Below are positions 26,966 to 44,424 of a stretch of 64,000 nucleotides of DNA, one piece after another. The notes under the pieces were generated by a model that did not search any database, had not been told where the DNA came from, and worked only from the letters and a program-made list of their open reading frames with translations. Source of the stretch: Sphingomonas sp. NFR04 (GTDB lineage Bacteria; Pseudomonadota; Alphaproteobacteria; Sphingomonadales; Sphingomonadaceae); assembly GCF_900114095.1 (NCBI RefSeq), contig NZ_FORV01000005.1, forward strand, positions 186,001 through 250,000, written 5' to 3'. The position numbers and the translations under genes are program-made. The stretch's first letter is position 1. Every line of letters starts with the position of its first letter.

Positions 26966-28045
26966 TCAAGGTTGCGGCGGCACGTAGCGGGTCGCCGAAA
27001 GCGCCGGCGGGGCGGCTCGATCCAGCCAGATCGGCCCCGGCCGAGGCCCCTGGCCCGCCGTGCCGAGGAGGAAATCGGCACCGGCGCGATGGAGGCTCAG
27101 GCCGCCGCGCCAGCGCAGGTCGCAGAGCAGCATCGCGACGAACATGGGCCTGCCACCATGCGTTACGACGTGCAGTTGGTCGCGCCGGAGCGTCAGCCGC
27201 GCCGGCAGCCGCAGCCGGCCGCCAGGCGCGAGATCCACTGGTCCGCCCTGGTTCTGCGCAGGCGGGCCGGCATGGAACGCGCTGCGCCACCGGTCCTGGT
27301 CCGGGCTTGCGCTGATCAGCGCAAGCGCCGGCCGGAGCCCCTCGGCGGCCCGATCCTGCGCATTGATCACGTCGATCTCCAGGTCGAACGCCACCGTCTC
27401 CGCCAGGAACGCGACGGTGGCGGCGACGATGTGGATCGCGAGGGGTTCGCCGCCATCCCCCGGCGGCAGAAGCAGCGGCGGCGCAGGTAGGGGCGGCGGT
27501 TCGGGCGCAGCTAGCGGCCGCTCCGGCTCGGACGCCGCCAAAGCCACGCTTGGCGCGGCCAGGCGGCGATCCCTGCTCCTATGCCACCATCCCGCGCCTG
27601 CCAGCCCCGCGACGCCGATCGCGCCCAGCACGAGCCACAACCAGCCGGACCGGTCTTGGACAGGCCCTGCCGATTCCTGCGGCGTCGGCGCGGCCAGCGG
27701 CGCTGCCGGCCGCTGGTCCGGCGGTGCGGGCGCAGGCGCCGTGGCGGTCGGTTGGGGAGAAGATGACGGCGTCGGTGCCGGGCTGGGCGCCGCAGTGGGC
27801 GACGGTCTCGGCCGCGGCGTGGCCAGCGGAACGATCACCGGCCGAACCAATGGGGACGAGGTGGGGGACGGAGACGGCGTCGGGCTGGGCGCCGGCGTGC
27901 CCGGCAGGCGGAATCGCTCCTGCAGCACGCCGGGGATCGCCTGCGGGGTGGGGTCGGCAGCCGGTGCGTCTTGCGCCCAGGCAGGCGCGCCGAGCGCACC
28001 GGCCATGATCATCCCAAATGCTGCGCGATGCCTACCCCTGCTCAC
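26966..28045 (-). CDS. Pro-rich single-span membrane protein, unknown function
   Basis: A 359-residue protein with a signal peptide (ending PAWAQ), a long Pro/Ser/Thr-rich periplasmic segment (about 30-135), one membrane span (WLWLVLGAIGVAGLAGAGWW, about 137-156), a Pro/Ala linker, and a C-terminal beta-rich domain (about 200-345) with strands such as ETVAFDLEIDVINAQD and LRLPARLTLR. The order is the same as in the protein at 31551, so the two are probably paralogues with a CARDB-like end domain. No enzyme motif was seen. The start is a GTG at 28045 without a strong ribosome-binding site; an in-frame ATG lies at codon 12. Confidence 0.65.
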   Translation of the reverse strand: MSRGRHRAAFGMIMAGALGAPAWAQDAPAADPTPQAIPGVLQERFRLPGTPAPSPTPSPSPTSSPLVRPVIVPLATPRPRPSPTAAPSPAPTPSSSPQPTATAPAPAPPDQRPAAPLAAPTPQESAGPVQDRSGWLWLVLGAIGVAGLAGAGWWHRSRDRRLAAPSVALAASEPERPLAAPEPPPLPAPPLLLPPGDGGEPLAIHIVAATVAFLAETVAFDLEIDVINAQDRAAEGLRPALALISASPDQDRWRSAFHAGPPAQNQGGPVDLAPGGRLRLPARLTLRRDQLHVVTHGGRPMFVAMLLCDLRWRGGLSLHRAGADFLLGTAGQGPRPGPIWLDRAAPPALSATRYVPPQP

Positions 28046-28142
28046 GCATCGGCATTGATCCGCGAAAGCTGAACGACGGCTGCACCTGCGGCATGCACAC
28101 TACCGCCGCGCGACGATCCGTTCGCCGCCGTCGCCGGATCGC

Positions 28143-28670
28143 TCAATTCTTCTGGCGGGAAGCGCGCGTCTCGTTGCGAATGCGCTCGGAGCGCGCCCGC
28201 TCCATCCGCTCAATCCGCTCGCGTTCGAGGCGCTCGCGGTCCTCGCGCGCCAGTTCGTCGCGTTCGCGATCCTCGCGCGCCATCCGCTCGGCGATCCGCA
28301 ACCGAATGGCCTCCAGTTCGGGAGAGGCGTCCTCGCCCGTCGCCTGCTTGCGCTGGGCAGCATGACGCCCGACAGCCTCTTCCGCAGCGATACGATCGGA
28401 CCAGTGACGGACCGGCAAGGGCTTCTTGCCCTTGGTCGCGCGGTTCTGGATCCGCAGCAGGGCAATGCGATACATGCGGAACATCTTGCCGGCGTGCAGC
28501 CCGGTCAGCAGCGCGGCGAGCAGTGCCACGCCGATATAGATGCCGCTGTTCGGCTGCGGCGCGCGCAGCACCAGCAACACCATCAAATAGCTGAGCAGCG
28601 TCATCAGCACGCAATAGGCGCCGAACTCCAACGACATCATCAGATAGTGACGAACGGTATCGGGCTTCAT
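28143..28670 (-). CDS. Two-span membrane protein with charged coiled-coil tail
   Basis: About 175 residues. The N-terminal third has two hydrophobic segments (FGAYCVLMTLLSYLMVLLVL and GIYIGVALLAALLTGLHAG). The rest is a highly charged Arg/Glu helix (MAREDRERDELAREDRERLE) likely to be a cytoplasmic coiled coil. It contains the motif WSDRIAAEEA that also appears, as WSERIAAERLEA, in the next gene upstream, so the two are tandem paralogues. The start was set at MKPDTVRHYL by analogy with that paralogue's MNIAAIRGYL; the frame stays open further upstream. The family is not recognised. Confidence 0.6.
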   Translation of the reverse strand: MKPDTVRHYLMMSLEFGAYCVLMTLLSYLMVLLVLRAPQPNSGIYIGVALLAALLTGLHAGKMFRMYRIALLRIQNRATKGKKPLPVRHWSDRIAAEEAVGRHAAQRKQATGEDASPELEAIRLRIAERMAREDRERDELAREDRERLERERIERMERARSERIRNETRASRQKN

Positions 28671-28791
28671 GAACGCAATCCCCATCGACGGCCCCATCGC
28701 GCGCACCCCACGCGCCGCCGCCGCTCTTTGGCACTGCATCATGAAGCAAGCGCGTTAACGAATCCTAACCGGGAGTGAAACGAACGCGCGC

Positions 28792-29349
28792 TCAGCTCCG
28801 GAAGATCGGCGGTCGCTCGTCCTCTTCCTCGTCTTCGTCCTGCCGCAGCACACGATCTGCGATCCGGTCGCGGATTGCCTCGACCGACATGTTGGGGTCG
28901 ATCGTGAACTCCCCGCCCTCCTTATCTGGGTCGACGCCCAGCACCGCGCAGCGCTCCCGATAGGCGCGTTCGAGCGCTTCGAGCCGTTCGAGCAGGCGCA
29001 CGCGCTCGGCATCGCCGCCGCGGGCCTCGAGCCGTTCGGCAGCGATCCGCTCCGACCAGCGCATCGTGCGCCGCTCTTCCTCGCTCATCTGCGCCAGTTC
29101 CACGACAAGCTCGTCTGGAAACAGCGCCAGGCGCCGCATTGCCCGGCGATAGCGGCGGAACATCCGCACCGCATAGATGCCCGTGAACACCGCCATGCCG
29201 ATACAGGTGTTGATGTACCACCCGGAATTGGCTTGCGGCGCATAGTTGACGAGGACGTACATCGCCGCGCCAATCCCGGTCATGAACACGAAGTATACGA
29301 AAAACTCGATCGTCTCGCGAAGATACCCTCGAATGGCCGCGATGTTCAT
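28792..29349 (-). CDS. Two-span membrane protein, paralogue of the neighbour
   Basis: 185 residues with two membrane helices (FFVYFVFMTGIGAAMYVLV and NTCIGMAVFTGIYAVRMF), a cytoplasmic charged helical region with RWSERIAAERLEARGGD, and a very acidic C-terminus (LRQDEDEEEDERPP). A QANSGWYI motif between the spans matches QPNSGIYI in the downstream paralogue. The ATG at 29349 has GGAGCAGGGCG upstream. The two genes probably form an operon. Function unknown; the layout of short membrane hairpin plus charged helix suggests a scaffold or sensor rather than a transporter. Confidence 0.65.
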   Translation of the reverse strand: MNIAAIRGYLRETIEFFVYFVFMTGIGAAMYVLVNYAPQANSGWYINTCIGMAVFTGIYAVRMFRRYRRAMRRLALFPDELVVELAQMSEEERRTMRWSERIAAERLEARGGDAERVRLLERLEALERAYRERCAVLGVDPDKEGGEFTIDPNMSVEAIRDRIADRVLRQDEDEEEDERPPIFRS

Positions 29350-29482
29350 CGCCCTGCTCCCGAAACACAGCGACGGCGTGGCTGCTCGTTTCGGGGTCAA
29401 CTCAACCTGAATAAGCTTAAAAAATGATGCAGATGCGCAGAGATTGCCTCAGGTTTTCTACGTAAATCTAAGTACTTGATCG

Positions 29483-29514
29483 GAGCCCGCCCTCGCCCGT
29501 GCGAAGGCGGGCTC
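29483..29514 (-). terminator. Hairpin after the CocE-type gene
   Basis: GAGCCCGCC / GGCGGGCTC perfect nine-base stem just beyond the minus-strand stop at 29523. No T-run follows, so it may act as a weak terminator or RNA-stabilising end. Confidence 0.45.
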
Positions 29515-29522
29515 GCGGCTCA

Positions 29523-31427
29523 TCACGCCTTGGCCGCGCTCTGGTCGACCGGCACCACCGGCAGCAGCACCGAACTGGACTGCTTGCCGCCGTACAGGAT
29601 CGTCACCGTCGCCTTCTGGTAATCGCCCGGCTTGGCGAAGAAGATGTTCTCCACATATTTCTGCGGGTTACGATCATAGACCGGGAAGAGGGTCGACTGG
29701 ACCTGCACCATGATGCGGTGACCGGGCAGGAAGGTGTGGTTCACCACCGGCAGCCGGAACTTGTACTCCTGCACCTTGCCCGCCGGGATCGCCGAGGGGT
29801 GCTCGAACGAGTTGCGGTAGCGGCCGCGGAAGATGTCCATCGCGATCGGCAGCTGGAAGCCGCCCATCTCCTTGGTGGTGGCGATCTCGTCCGGATAGAC
29901 GTCGATCACCTTCACCACGAAGTCGCCATCCGTGCCGGTGGTCTTGGCGAAGATGTCCGCCAGCGGCGTACCCGAAAGGCGTACGGGTTCCTTGAGCACC
30001 GGGGTTGCATAGGTCAGCACGTCCTGGCGGCCGTCGACGAAGCGCTGGTCGGTGACGAGATAGGTGCCCCAGCGGCCGTCGCTGAAGTTGATCGGGCGCG
30101 GCAGGTAGGGCACCGGCTTGGCCGGATCGGAGACATAGCTGTCCTCCCCTGCCCCCACCTTGTCGAAACCGGCAGCCTCGCCCGTGCCGAGGTAGAGCGG
30201 CGTTAGCTGCGCGCCGAGCGGCCACTTGTTCAGGAAGTCCCAGTGGTTCTCGCCGGTATTGTAGATGCTGGCGACCGGCGGGGTATAGGCGGGCGAACCG
30301 TCTTTCAGATGCGCGTTGAAGAAGGGCAGCAGGATGTCGCGACGGGCCTGCAGCGCGGTATCGCCCTCGAAGTTCAGCTCGCCGAGCTTCGAGCCGTTAT
30401 AGTTGAAGCCCGAATGGCGCCACGGGCCCATCAGCAGGAAGTTGTTGGTCGCCTGCGGGGTCTTCTGCAGCTCCTCCCAGGCGTGGATCGCGCCGTACAT
30501 GTCCTCGTGATCCCACAAGCCCTGCTCCCACAGCGTCGGCACGTTGGAGGGGTTGGCGGCGAGGATCTTATCGAGCGCCTGGCCCTGCCAGAAGGCGTCA
30601 TAGGAGACGTGCTGGCTCAGCTTCTTCCAGAAGGGCAGCTGGTCATAACCGTACTGCTTCGCCCAGTCGCCCGCCGAGCCGACCTTGCGGAAGGTGTCGT
30701 AATCGTCCCAGCCGCCATTGGGCGGCGTCGGGCCGCCGGCCTTGTAGCCGGCGATTCCGGAGATCCAGCCGATATTGGGCAGGCGGAAGGCACCATGGTG
30801 GAACCAGTCGTCGCCCATCCAGCCATCGATCATCGGGCTTTCGGGTGCCGCGACCTTGAGCGCCGGGTGCGGATGCAGCAGCGCCATCACCACCGTCCAG
30901 CCTTCGTAGGACGAGCCGAGCATGCCGACCTTGCCGTTCGATTCGGGCAGGTTCTTCACCAGCCAGTCGATCGTGTCCCAGGCATCGGTGGTGTCGTCGA
31001 CCTTGGTCGGGTTGAGCGGACCGACCGGCGCGCGGGTGACGACGAAGTCGCCTTCCGAGCGATACTTGCCGCGGATGTCCTGGAACACGCGGATATAGCC
31101 GGCCTGGGTGAACACCTCGTCGCCTTGCGCCAGCACCGACAGCATCTTGTTGCTGGAGGTGCGGCGGACCCGATTATACGCGTCATACGGGGTGCGGGTG
31201 AGCAGGATCGGCGCGTTCCTGGCCCCCTTGGGAATGACGATGGTGGTGAACAGCTTGGTGCCGTCCCGCATCGGCACCATCACCTCGCGGCGAATATAGT
31301 CCTTGGTGCCCTCGGGCAGTTCGAACTTGGCCGGGATGTCGTTGAACGGCTGCGCCTGCTGTGCGTGGGCCGTCGGGATCAGCGCCGTCGTAGCGAATGC
31401 GGCGAGGACGAGGGTACGAAGCTGCAT
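29523..31427 (-). CDS. CocE/NonD-family secreted serine hydrolase
   Basis: A 634-residue alpha/beta hydrolase of the X-Pro dipeptidyl-peptidase/cocaine-esterase/glutaryl-7-ACA-acylase group (peptidase family S15-like). It has a signal peptide (ending TAHAQ), so it is periplasmic or secreted. The N-terminal hydrolase domain starts with VMVPMRDGTKLFTTIVIPKG and carries the nucleophile elbow GMLGSSYEGW (Ser near residue 179). The likely catalytic His is in LLMGPWRHSGF. The C-terminal jelly-roll domain characteristic of CocE follows, with LPVVNHTFLPGHRIMVQV. Such enzymes cleave acyl esters or amides; the natural substrate is unknown. A GGGGAGACATT site precedes the ATG. It is a single-gene unit. 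Confidence 0.9.
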   Translation of the reverse strand: MQLRTLVLAAFATTALIPTAHAQQAQPFNDIPAKFELPEGTKDYIRREVMVPMRDGTKLFTTIVIPKGARNAPILLTRTPYDAYNRVRRTSSNKMLSVLAQGDEVFTQAGYIRVFQDIRGKYRSEGDFVVTRAPVGPLNPTKVDDTTDAWDTIDWLVKNLPESNGKVGMLGSSYEGWTVVMALLHPHPALKVAAPESPMIDGWMGDDWFHHGAFRLPNIGWISGIAGYKAGGPTPPNGGWDDYDTFRKVGSAGDWAKQYGYDQLPFWKKLSQHVSYDAFWQGQALDKILAANPSNVPTLWEQGLWDHEDMYGAIHAWEELQKTPQATNNFLLMGPWRHSGFNYNGSKLGELNFEGDTALQARRDILLPFFNAHLKDGSPAYTPPVASIYNTGENHWDFLNKWPLGAQLTPLYLGTGEAAGFDKVGAGEDSYVSDPAKPVPYLPRPINFSDGRWGTYLVTDQRFVDGRQDVLTYATPVLKEPVRLSGTPLADIFAKTTGTDGDFVVKVIDVYPDEIATTKEMGGFQLPIAMDIFRGRYRNSFEHPSAIPAGKVQEYKFRLPVVNHTFLPGHRIMVQVQSTLFPVYDRNPQKYVENIFFAKPGDYQKATVTILYGGKQSSSVLLPVVPVDQSAAKA

Positions 31428-31498
31428 AATGTCTCCCCAGAGAACCGAGGCTCCAGGGGATAGTGTTACATTTGAAGCAAGGGAAGCGGCCAGATAGC

Positions 31499-31532
31499 AA
31501 AAGGCCCGCGCTCCCTCTTGAGAACGCGGGCC
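31499..31532 (-). terminator. Intrinsic terminator of the 31551 gene
   Basis: GGCCCGCG / CGCGGGCC stem followed on the minus strand by TTTTGC, 19 bases after that gene's stop. Confidence 0.85.
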
Positions 31533-31550
31533 GTTTGAAGATTCTGCCTA

Positions 31551-32864
31551 TCAGGCGTGAGCGGGCGTGCCGAGCAGTTCCGCCTCAAGGTCCTCGACCA
31601 GATGCGGGCGGGTTGCACCGATCGGGCCCACCCCGTTCGCAGCCGGCGCGGCGCGGCCGATGCGGAAAGCGGCGCTGGTGCGGCCCTCGCGGCCGTCGGG
31701 CAGACGATAGCGCGCCTCGGCGACAACGACCGGGGTGAAGGTACGACCCAGCTCCCCCTTCGGCACCGCCAAATGGGCGTCGACGCGGGTGCCGTCACCG
31801 GCATCGATCGTCACCGGCGGCACATCGGCAGCCGGACCATGGCCGGTGAGCAGCTGCTCCATCTCGCTGGCCTCGACATCGGCGAGCAGGAAGGTGGAGA
31901 TGCGGACATCGCGGGCAGGCGTGTCGCCCGAATTACCGACCGTCAGTTCGATGTCGACCAGCGCTTCTTCCTCGCTGGTGCCGGCGCGGACCGGGCGCAG
32001 GCCCAGTTCGAGCCACGGGCGGTTGGCGACCGGCGCCGGCGCATCGACGACATGTTCGAGCACGGCCTCGTCGGCTTCGGCCAGCTTGGCCTCGACATGG
32101 GCCTCGGCAACCGGTTCGGCGATCGGCTGGCGATCGGCGACGGGGGCCATTACCGGCGCGGCAGTGGCGGCGGCGAGACCGATGTCACTGCGCGGTGCGA
32201 CCGGCTGCGCTATTGGGCGGGCCGCCACCGGTTCGGTGGTGGTCGCCGTCTCGCGCACCAGCAGATCATCGTCCGTCCGGCGGCGGCGAAGCAGGAACAT
32301 CGCAGCGGCGACGGCGAGGATCACGGCGAGACCGCCGAGGATCCACGGAACCAGGGACGTCGAACGGGTGGTCTGGGTCGTGGTCTCCGTTGTCTGCGTC
32401 ACGTCGGCGGCGGGCGCAGCGGGCTGCGCGGCCGGCTCGGCAGCCTGCGGCTGCGCAACCGGCGCGGGTGCCGGGATAGCGGCTTGCTGCGTGGGCGCCG
32501 ACGCGGGCTGCGCGGCGGGTGCCGACGGGCGTGGTTGAGCCGCGGCGCGGGCTTCGGCGCGTGGCGCGCTACGCTCCGCGCGGGCAGTCCGGGCCGGAGC
32601 GGCGTCGGTGGTCGAGGGCGCCTGGTTGGCGCTGCCGGCCATCTGCTGCTCGACCGAGGGCACCGACTGCACGACGGGTGCGGCCGGGGCCATGCGAACT
32701 TCCGGCGCCGGAGTAGCGGCCTGCGGTGCAGGCGCCTCTACCGCTGGCGGCGGCGTCACCGTCTGCTGGGGCGCGACCTCCTGGGCGAAGGCGGGGGTGG
32801 CAAGGAACGCGGCACTGATCAACAGTGCGGCGCGGGGGCGGAGCGGGGTCTGACACTGTTTCAT
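31551..32864 (-). CDS. Ala/Pro-rich single-span membrane protein, unknown function
   Basis: 437 residues: a signal peptide (ending TPAFAQ), a long Ala/Pro/Gln-rich low-complexity periplasmic segment (about 28-160), one membrane helix (LVPWILGGLAVILAVAAAMF) followed by the stop-transfer RRRR, a second low-complexity linker and a C-terminal beta-rich domain (about 285-415) beginning PWLELGLRPVRAGT with DIELTVGNSGDTPARDVRI. That last motif is CARDB-like, as in bacterial adhesive or protein-binding Ig-type modules. The overall plan matches the protein at 26966. No catalytic motif was seen; an envelope-structural role is only a guess. Confidence 0.65.
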   Translation of the reverse strand: MKQCQTPLRPRAALLISAAFLATPAFAQEVAPQQTVTPPPAVEAPAPQAATPAPEVRMAPAAPVVQSVPSVEQQMAGSANQAPSTTDAAPARTARAERSAPRAEARAAAQPRPSAPAAQPASAPTQQAAIPAPAPVAQPQAAEPAAQPAAPAADVTQTTETTTQTTRSTSLVPWILGGLAVILAVAAAMFLLRRRRTDDDLLVRETATTTEPVAARPIAQPVAPRSDIGLAAATAAPVMAPVADRQPIAEPVAEAHVEAKLAEADEAVLEHVVDAPAPVANRPWLELGLRPVRAGTSEEEALVDIELTVGNSGDTPARDVRISTFLLADVEASEMEQLLTGHGPAADVPPVTIDAGDGTRVDAHLAVPKGELGRTFTPVVVAEARYRLPDGREGRTSAAFRIGRAAPAANGVGPIGATRPHLVEDLEAELLGTPAHA

Positions 32865-33011
32865 GACGTGGGTTCAACGGATGGAACCCGGGATTCGGCC
32901 CCGGCATCTGCGGCGAACCGTTAGAGCTGCCGGACGAGACGAGCCATTCACCACCCATTCAGGCATGGATCTTGCGCGCTCAGCCACCTGAAACATTGTA
33001 GCAACTCATTG

Positions 33012-33049
33012 AAAATTAAGGGGCTTGCCGCACAATAGCGGCAAGCCCC
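33012..33049 (-). terminator. Intrinsic terminator of the 33077 TBDR
   Basis: GGGGCTTGCCGC / GCGGCAAGCCCC perfect 12-base stem with a six-base loop, followed on the minus strand by TTAATTTT. Confidence 0.92.
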
Positions 33050-33076
33050 TCCCCGTTCACCGCGGCAACGAAACGA

Positions 33077-35368
33077 TCAGAATTTTCCGGTAAGTTGCAC
33101 GCCGTAGAAGCGCGGTTCGCCCGGAATATAGGTCGGGTCGTTGAACCCGCCGCCGGTGTTCCCGGCATCGAGCAGATACTTCTCGTTGGCAGCGTTGCGG
33201 ACAAAGCCGGCAATCTCGTAGCGCCCTTCGGCAAAGCTCATGCCCGCCTTGACGTTGACCAGCGTGACCGGACCCTGCGAGATCGCTTCCTTGTTCGGGA
33301 TTTCGAAGTAGATCTTGCTGCGATAGGTCACGCTCGGGGTGGCGAACAGGCGGATGCCGTTGCCCACCGGCGCGTCGAGCGTGAAGCCCGCCGCCCATTG
33401 CAGCCGCGGCTGCAGACGGAAGCGGTTGCCGGCGTAGATGCCGTTGGCCTTGGTCTTGTCGATGCCGCCGTCGATATAACCGGCATTGGCGAACAGCGTC
33501 GCCCAGCTGGTCGGGCGCAGCTGCCCTTCCGCCTCGAAGCCGAGATTGCCTGCGGAGCCCGCGCTCTCGGTGATGCTGCTGCCGACGGGGCGGCCCGAGG
33601 GATCGTTGGCGTCCGTGACGGTGCGGCTGATCTGGAAGTTGCGGTACTTCTGGTAATAGACGCCCAGCGAGCCGGCGAACATGCCGCTCGACAGCTTTAC
33701 GCCGCCTTCATAGTTCCAAACCGTCTCCTCGGGGATGATGCCCGTGGAGGTAGCGGTCTGGTTGACCACCGGCGACCGGCGCCCCTTCGAGATGGTGGCG
33801 TAGAGGTTGACCGCGTCGTTCAGGCGATACAGCACGTTGAAGCGCGGCAGGAAGGCCTGGAAGCTGTCCTGGCTCCACAGCGTGCCCTTGGTGGTGACCT
33901 GGCCCGGGATCAGCGGCGCCTTGGAGAGCACCGAGTTCGGCGCGACCGAGACATAGCCGGACTTGCGCTGCTCGATCAGCGCGCGGATACCGGCGGTGAC
34001 TTCCAGCGCATGGACCGGCATCCAGGTCACTTCGCCGAACATCGAATATTGGTCGTTGATGCCCTTGTTGGTGAAGATCGAGCTGTAGGGGATCTGCGTC
34101 GCCGCGCCCTTGGTGAGGAGCGAGGTCGCCTGTGCGGCCGTCGCTACCCCGGTGGGCGAGATGCAGCCAAGCGCCGGGATCAGGTTCGCCGCGCACTGGA
34201 GATAGATGCCCTCTTCGGTCGAGAAGGGCACCTCCTGGCGGTTGTTCTCGTGGAACACGTTCCAGCCGAAGCTCGTGCGGACATGGTCGCCGACATAGGC
34301 GAAGCGCGATTCGTGGCTGATCTGCGCGCCATAGGCGCCCTCGGCGAATTCGAGCCACGAAGCCGCCGAGCCGTCCGCGTCGAACACTTCGAGCGAGTCG
34401 AACGCGCGAAAGCCGTTGACCGTGGTGAAGCTCCAGCCGTCGCCCAGATCGTAGCGCGCGGTGAGGTTCACGTCATAGACGTCGCGGGTGAGGCCCAGCT
34501 TGTCCTTGCCCAGCACCTGCTTGGAGAAGGGCGAACCCGACAGGTTGGCCGCGCCGAATGGATTGCCGGGGCCCTGCGAAGTGGCGAAGCGCTTCGAGAT
34601 GAAGGGCGTGCCGCTGTTGCGCTGGCGATCATAGGTGCCGATCAGGTCGACGGTCAGCGCGGGAGTCGGCGTGTAGCGTACCGAGGCGCGCAGGCCGAGC
34701 TGGTTCTGCGCATAGAGATCGTCCTGCGTCGGCGAGAGATTCTCGACATAGCCGTCGCGCTTCTTGAACTCGCCCGCGACCCGCGCCGCGATCACGTCGT
34801 TGCCGACGTTGAGGTGCCCGCCCACCAGATAGGCGTTGTAATTGCCATAGCCGGCGGTGAGTTCGCCCGACACGCCCGGCTTCGGCCGCGCGGAAATGAT
34901 GCTGACCGCACCGACCGTCGAGGCGGTGCCGAACAGCGTCGCCTGCGGGCCCTTCACCACTTCGATGCGATCGACGTCGTAGATCGCCTGGTACGCCCCG
35001 CGCGACCGCGAGATGTCGACGCCATTATAGTAGAGCGTGACGCGCGCCGCCTGCTGGGCCGAGCCGCTGTCCGAGGTGATGCCGCGGATCACGATGCCGG
35101 GGTTGTTGGCGCTCTGCTCCTGGATGTTCAGGCCGGGCACATAGTTGGACAGCTCGTCGAGATCGTCGACGCCGATCCGCTTCATCTGCTCCTGCGTCAC
35201 TGCGGTGATGGTGATCGGCACGTCGCGCAGCTTCTGCTCGAACTTCTGCGAGGTGACGATGATATCGCCCCCGAGCCCCTCGTCCTGCGACGCCTCCTGC
35301 GCGTGCACCGCCGTCGCCGAGACGGTGGCGAGCAATACCGCAATCAGACCCGTTTTCTTGTACGTCAT
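33077..35368 (-). CDS. TonB-dependent receptor, compact type
   Basis: A 763-residue receptor with a signal peptide (ending VHAQ, about residue 24), a TonB-box-like DIIVTSQK, and a plug (about 40-160) with RDVPITITAVTQEQMKRIGV, NNPGIVIRGIT and VEVVKGPQATLFGTASTVGA. The barrel ends FYGVQLTGKF with a terminal Phe. The 'VPxxITAVTxEQM' plug opening is shared by FyuA/pesticin-type receptors and by the many sphingomonad receptors for small aromatics or siderophores, so a small-molecule ligand is likelier than a glycan. A GGGAGGCAAGA site precedes the ATG. The gene is divergent from rpoB and ends in a strong terminator, so it is monocistronic. Confidence 0.92.
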   Translation of the reverse strand: MTYKKTGLIAVLLATVSATAVHAQEASQDEGLGGDIIVTSQKFEQKLRDVPITITAVTQEQMKRIGVDDLDELSNYVPGLNIQEQSANNPGIVIRGITSDSGSAQQAARVTLYYNGVDISRSRGAYQAIYDVDRIEVVKGPQATLFGTASTVGAVSIISARPKPGVSGELTAGYGNYNAYLVGGHLNVGNDVIAARVAGEFKKRDGYVENLSPTQDDLYAQNQLGLRASVRYTPTPALTVDLIGTYDRQRNSGTPFISKRFATSQGPGNPFGAANLSGSPFSKQVLGKDKLGLTRDVYDVNLTARYDLGDGWSFTTVNGFRAFDSLEVFDADGSAASWLEFAEGAYGAQISHESRFAYVGDHVRTSFGWNVFHENNRQEVPFSTEEGIYLQCAANLIPALGCISPTGVATAAQATSLLTKGAATQIPYSSIFTNKGINDQYSMFGEVTWMPVHALEVTAGIRALIEQRKSGYVSVAPNSVLSKAPLIPGQVTTKGTLWSQDSFQAFLPRFNVLYRLNDAVNLYATISKGRRSPVVNQTATSTGIIPEETVWNYEGGVKLSSGMFAGSLGVYYQKYRNFQISRTVTDANDPSGRPVGSSITESAGSAGNLGFEAEGQLRPTSWATLFANAGYIDGGIDKTKANGIYAGNRFRLQPRLQWAAGFTLDAPVGNGIRLFATPSVTYRSKIYFEIPNKEAISQGPVTLVNVKAGMSFAEGRYEIAGFVRNAANEKYLLDAGNTGGGFNDPTYIPGEPRFYGVQLTGKF

Positions 35369-35513
35369 TCTTGCCTCCCTTGGTCGGCAGGCCGGTTGGG
35401 GACGGATTGTTAAGCCTTCACGGCTCAGCTGCGTCAGAAATGTTGCGGTTGCGTAAACTGCATATGGTCAATGGTGCAGTCGGGAACCTTTTCCGCGCCG
35501 CGGCCCGCGCCCT

Positions 35514-35542
35514 TTGACATCCCCTCCCCTGCGCCCTATATC
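35514..35542 (+). promoter_or_regulatory. rpoB promoter (sigma-70 type)
   Basis: TTGACA, exactly 17 bases, TATATC: a consensus -35 box and near-consensus -10 box, about 200 bases upstream of rpoB. The rest of the divergent 372-base gap holds the TBDR promoter on the other strand. Confidence 0.75.
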
Positions 35543-35740
35543 CCCGCTCTGGCCCTCCGATCGGGAAATGACGCGCCGTCGCGCAGCGTGTCGTACGAAT
35601 GGATCGGAACGGCTTGTCAGACGCCCCTGGAGCTGCCGAATCCCGAATTAGGGGGTCGCGCGGCTTTTCGGCGTCGCTTTGCACGTCCTGGCCCCGGGAT
35701 AGGGGCACCGAGTTTACGGCTGACGAGGCAACACACACCT

Positions 35741-39895
<4,155 letters not shown>

Positions 39896-39904
39896 GGAAA
39901 TGCA

Positions 39905-40040
39905 CTCCCCCTCCCGCGTGCGGGAGGGGGCCGGGGGGTGGGCTCCCGGCCTGAAGCGGAGTGATCGGTTGAAACCGGGTGCCCACCCCTTCCCAGGCCT
40001 GCGGCCTGGGCCCCTTCCCCTCCCGCTCGCGGGAGGGGAG
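39905..40040. repeat. Palindromic repeat element between rpoB and rpoC
   Basis: Two hairpins bound it: CCCCTCCCGCGTGCGGGAGG at the left and CCCCTCCCGCTCGCGGGAGG at the right. Between them GGGTGGGC faces GCCCACCCC in inverted order. It resembles the palindromic elements at 3486 and 25220. It fills almost the whole 162-base gap and lies inside the rpoBC transcript, ending just before the rpoC ribosome-binding site (AAGGACC). Confidence 0.8.
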
Positions 40041-40057
40041 TTGAAGGACCAGATACT

Positions 40058-44341
<4,284 letters not shown>

Positions 44342-44389
44342 TCCGCCCCGTTCGGGGGCTCCCAGCCTGACCGAGCGTGACACGAACAG

Positions 44390-44424
44390 AGCCGCCGTCC
44401 GGGATGCCGGGCGGCGGCTTTTTC
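44390..44424 (+). terminator. Intrinsic terminator of rpoBC
   Basis: GCCGCCG / CGGCGGC stem with a self-complementary interior, followed by TTTTT, about 50 bases after the rpoC stop. Confidence 0.9.
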
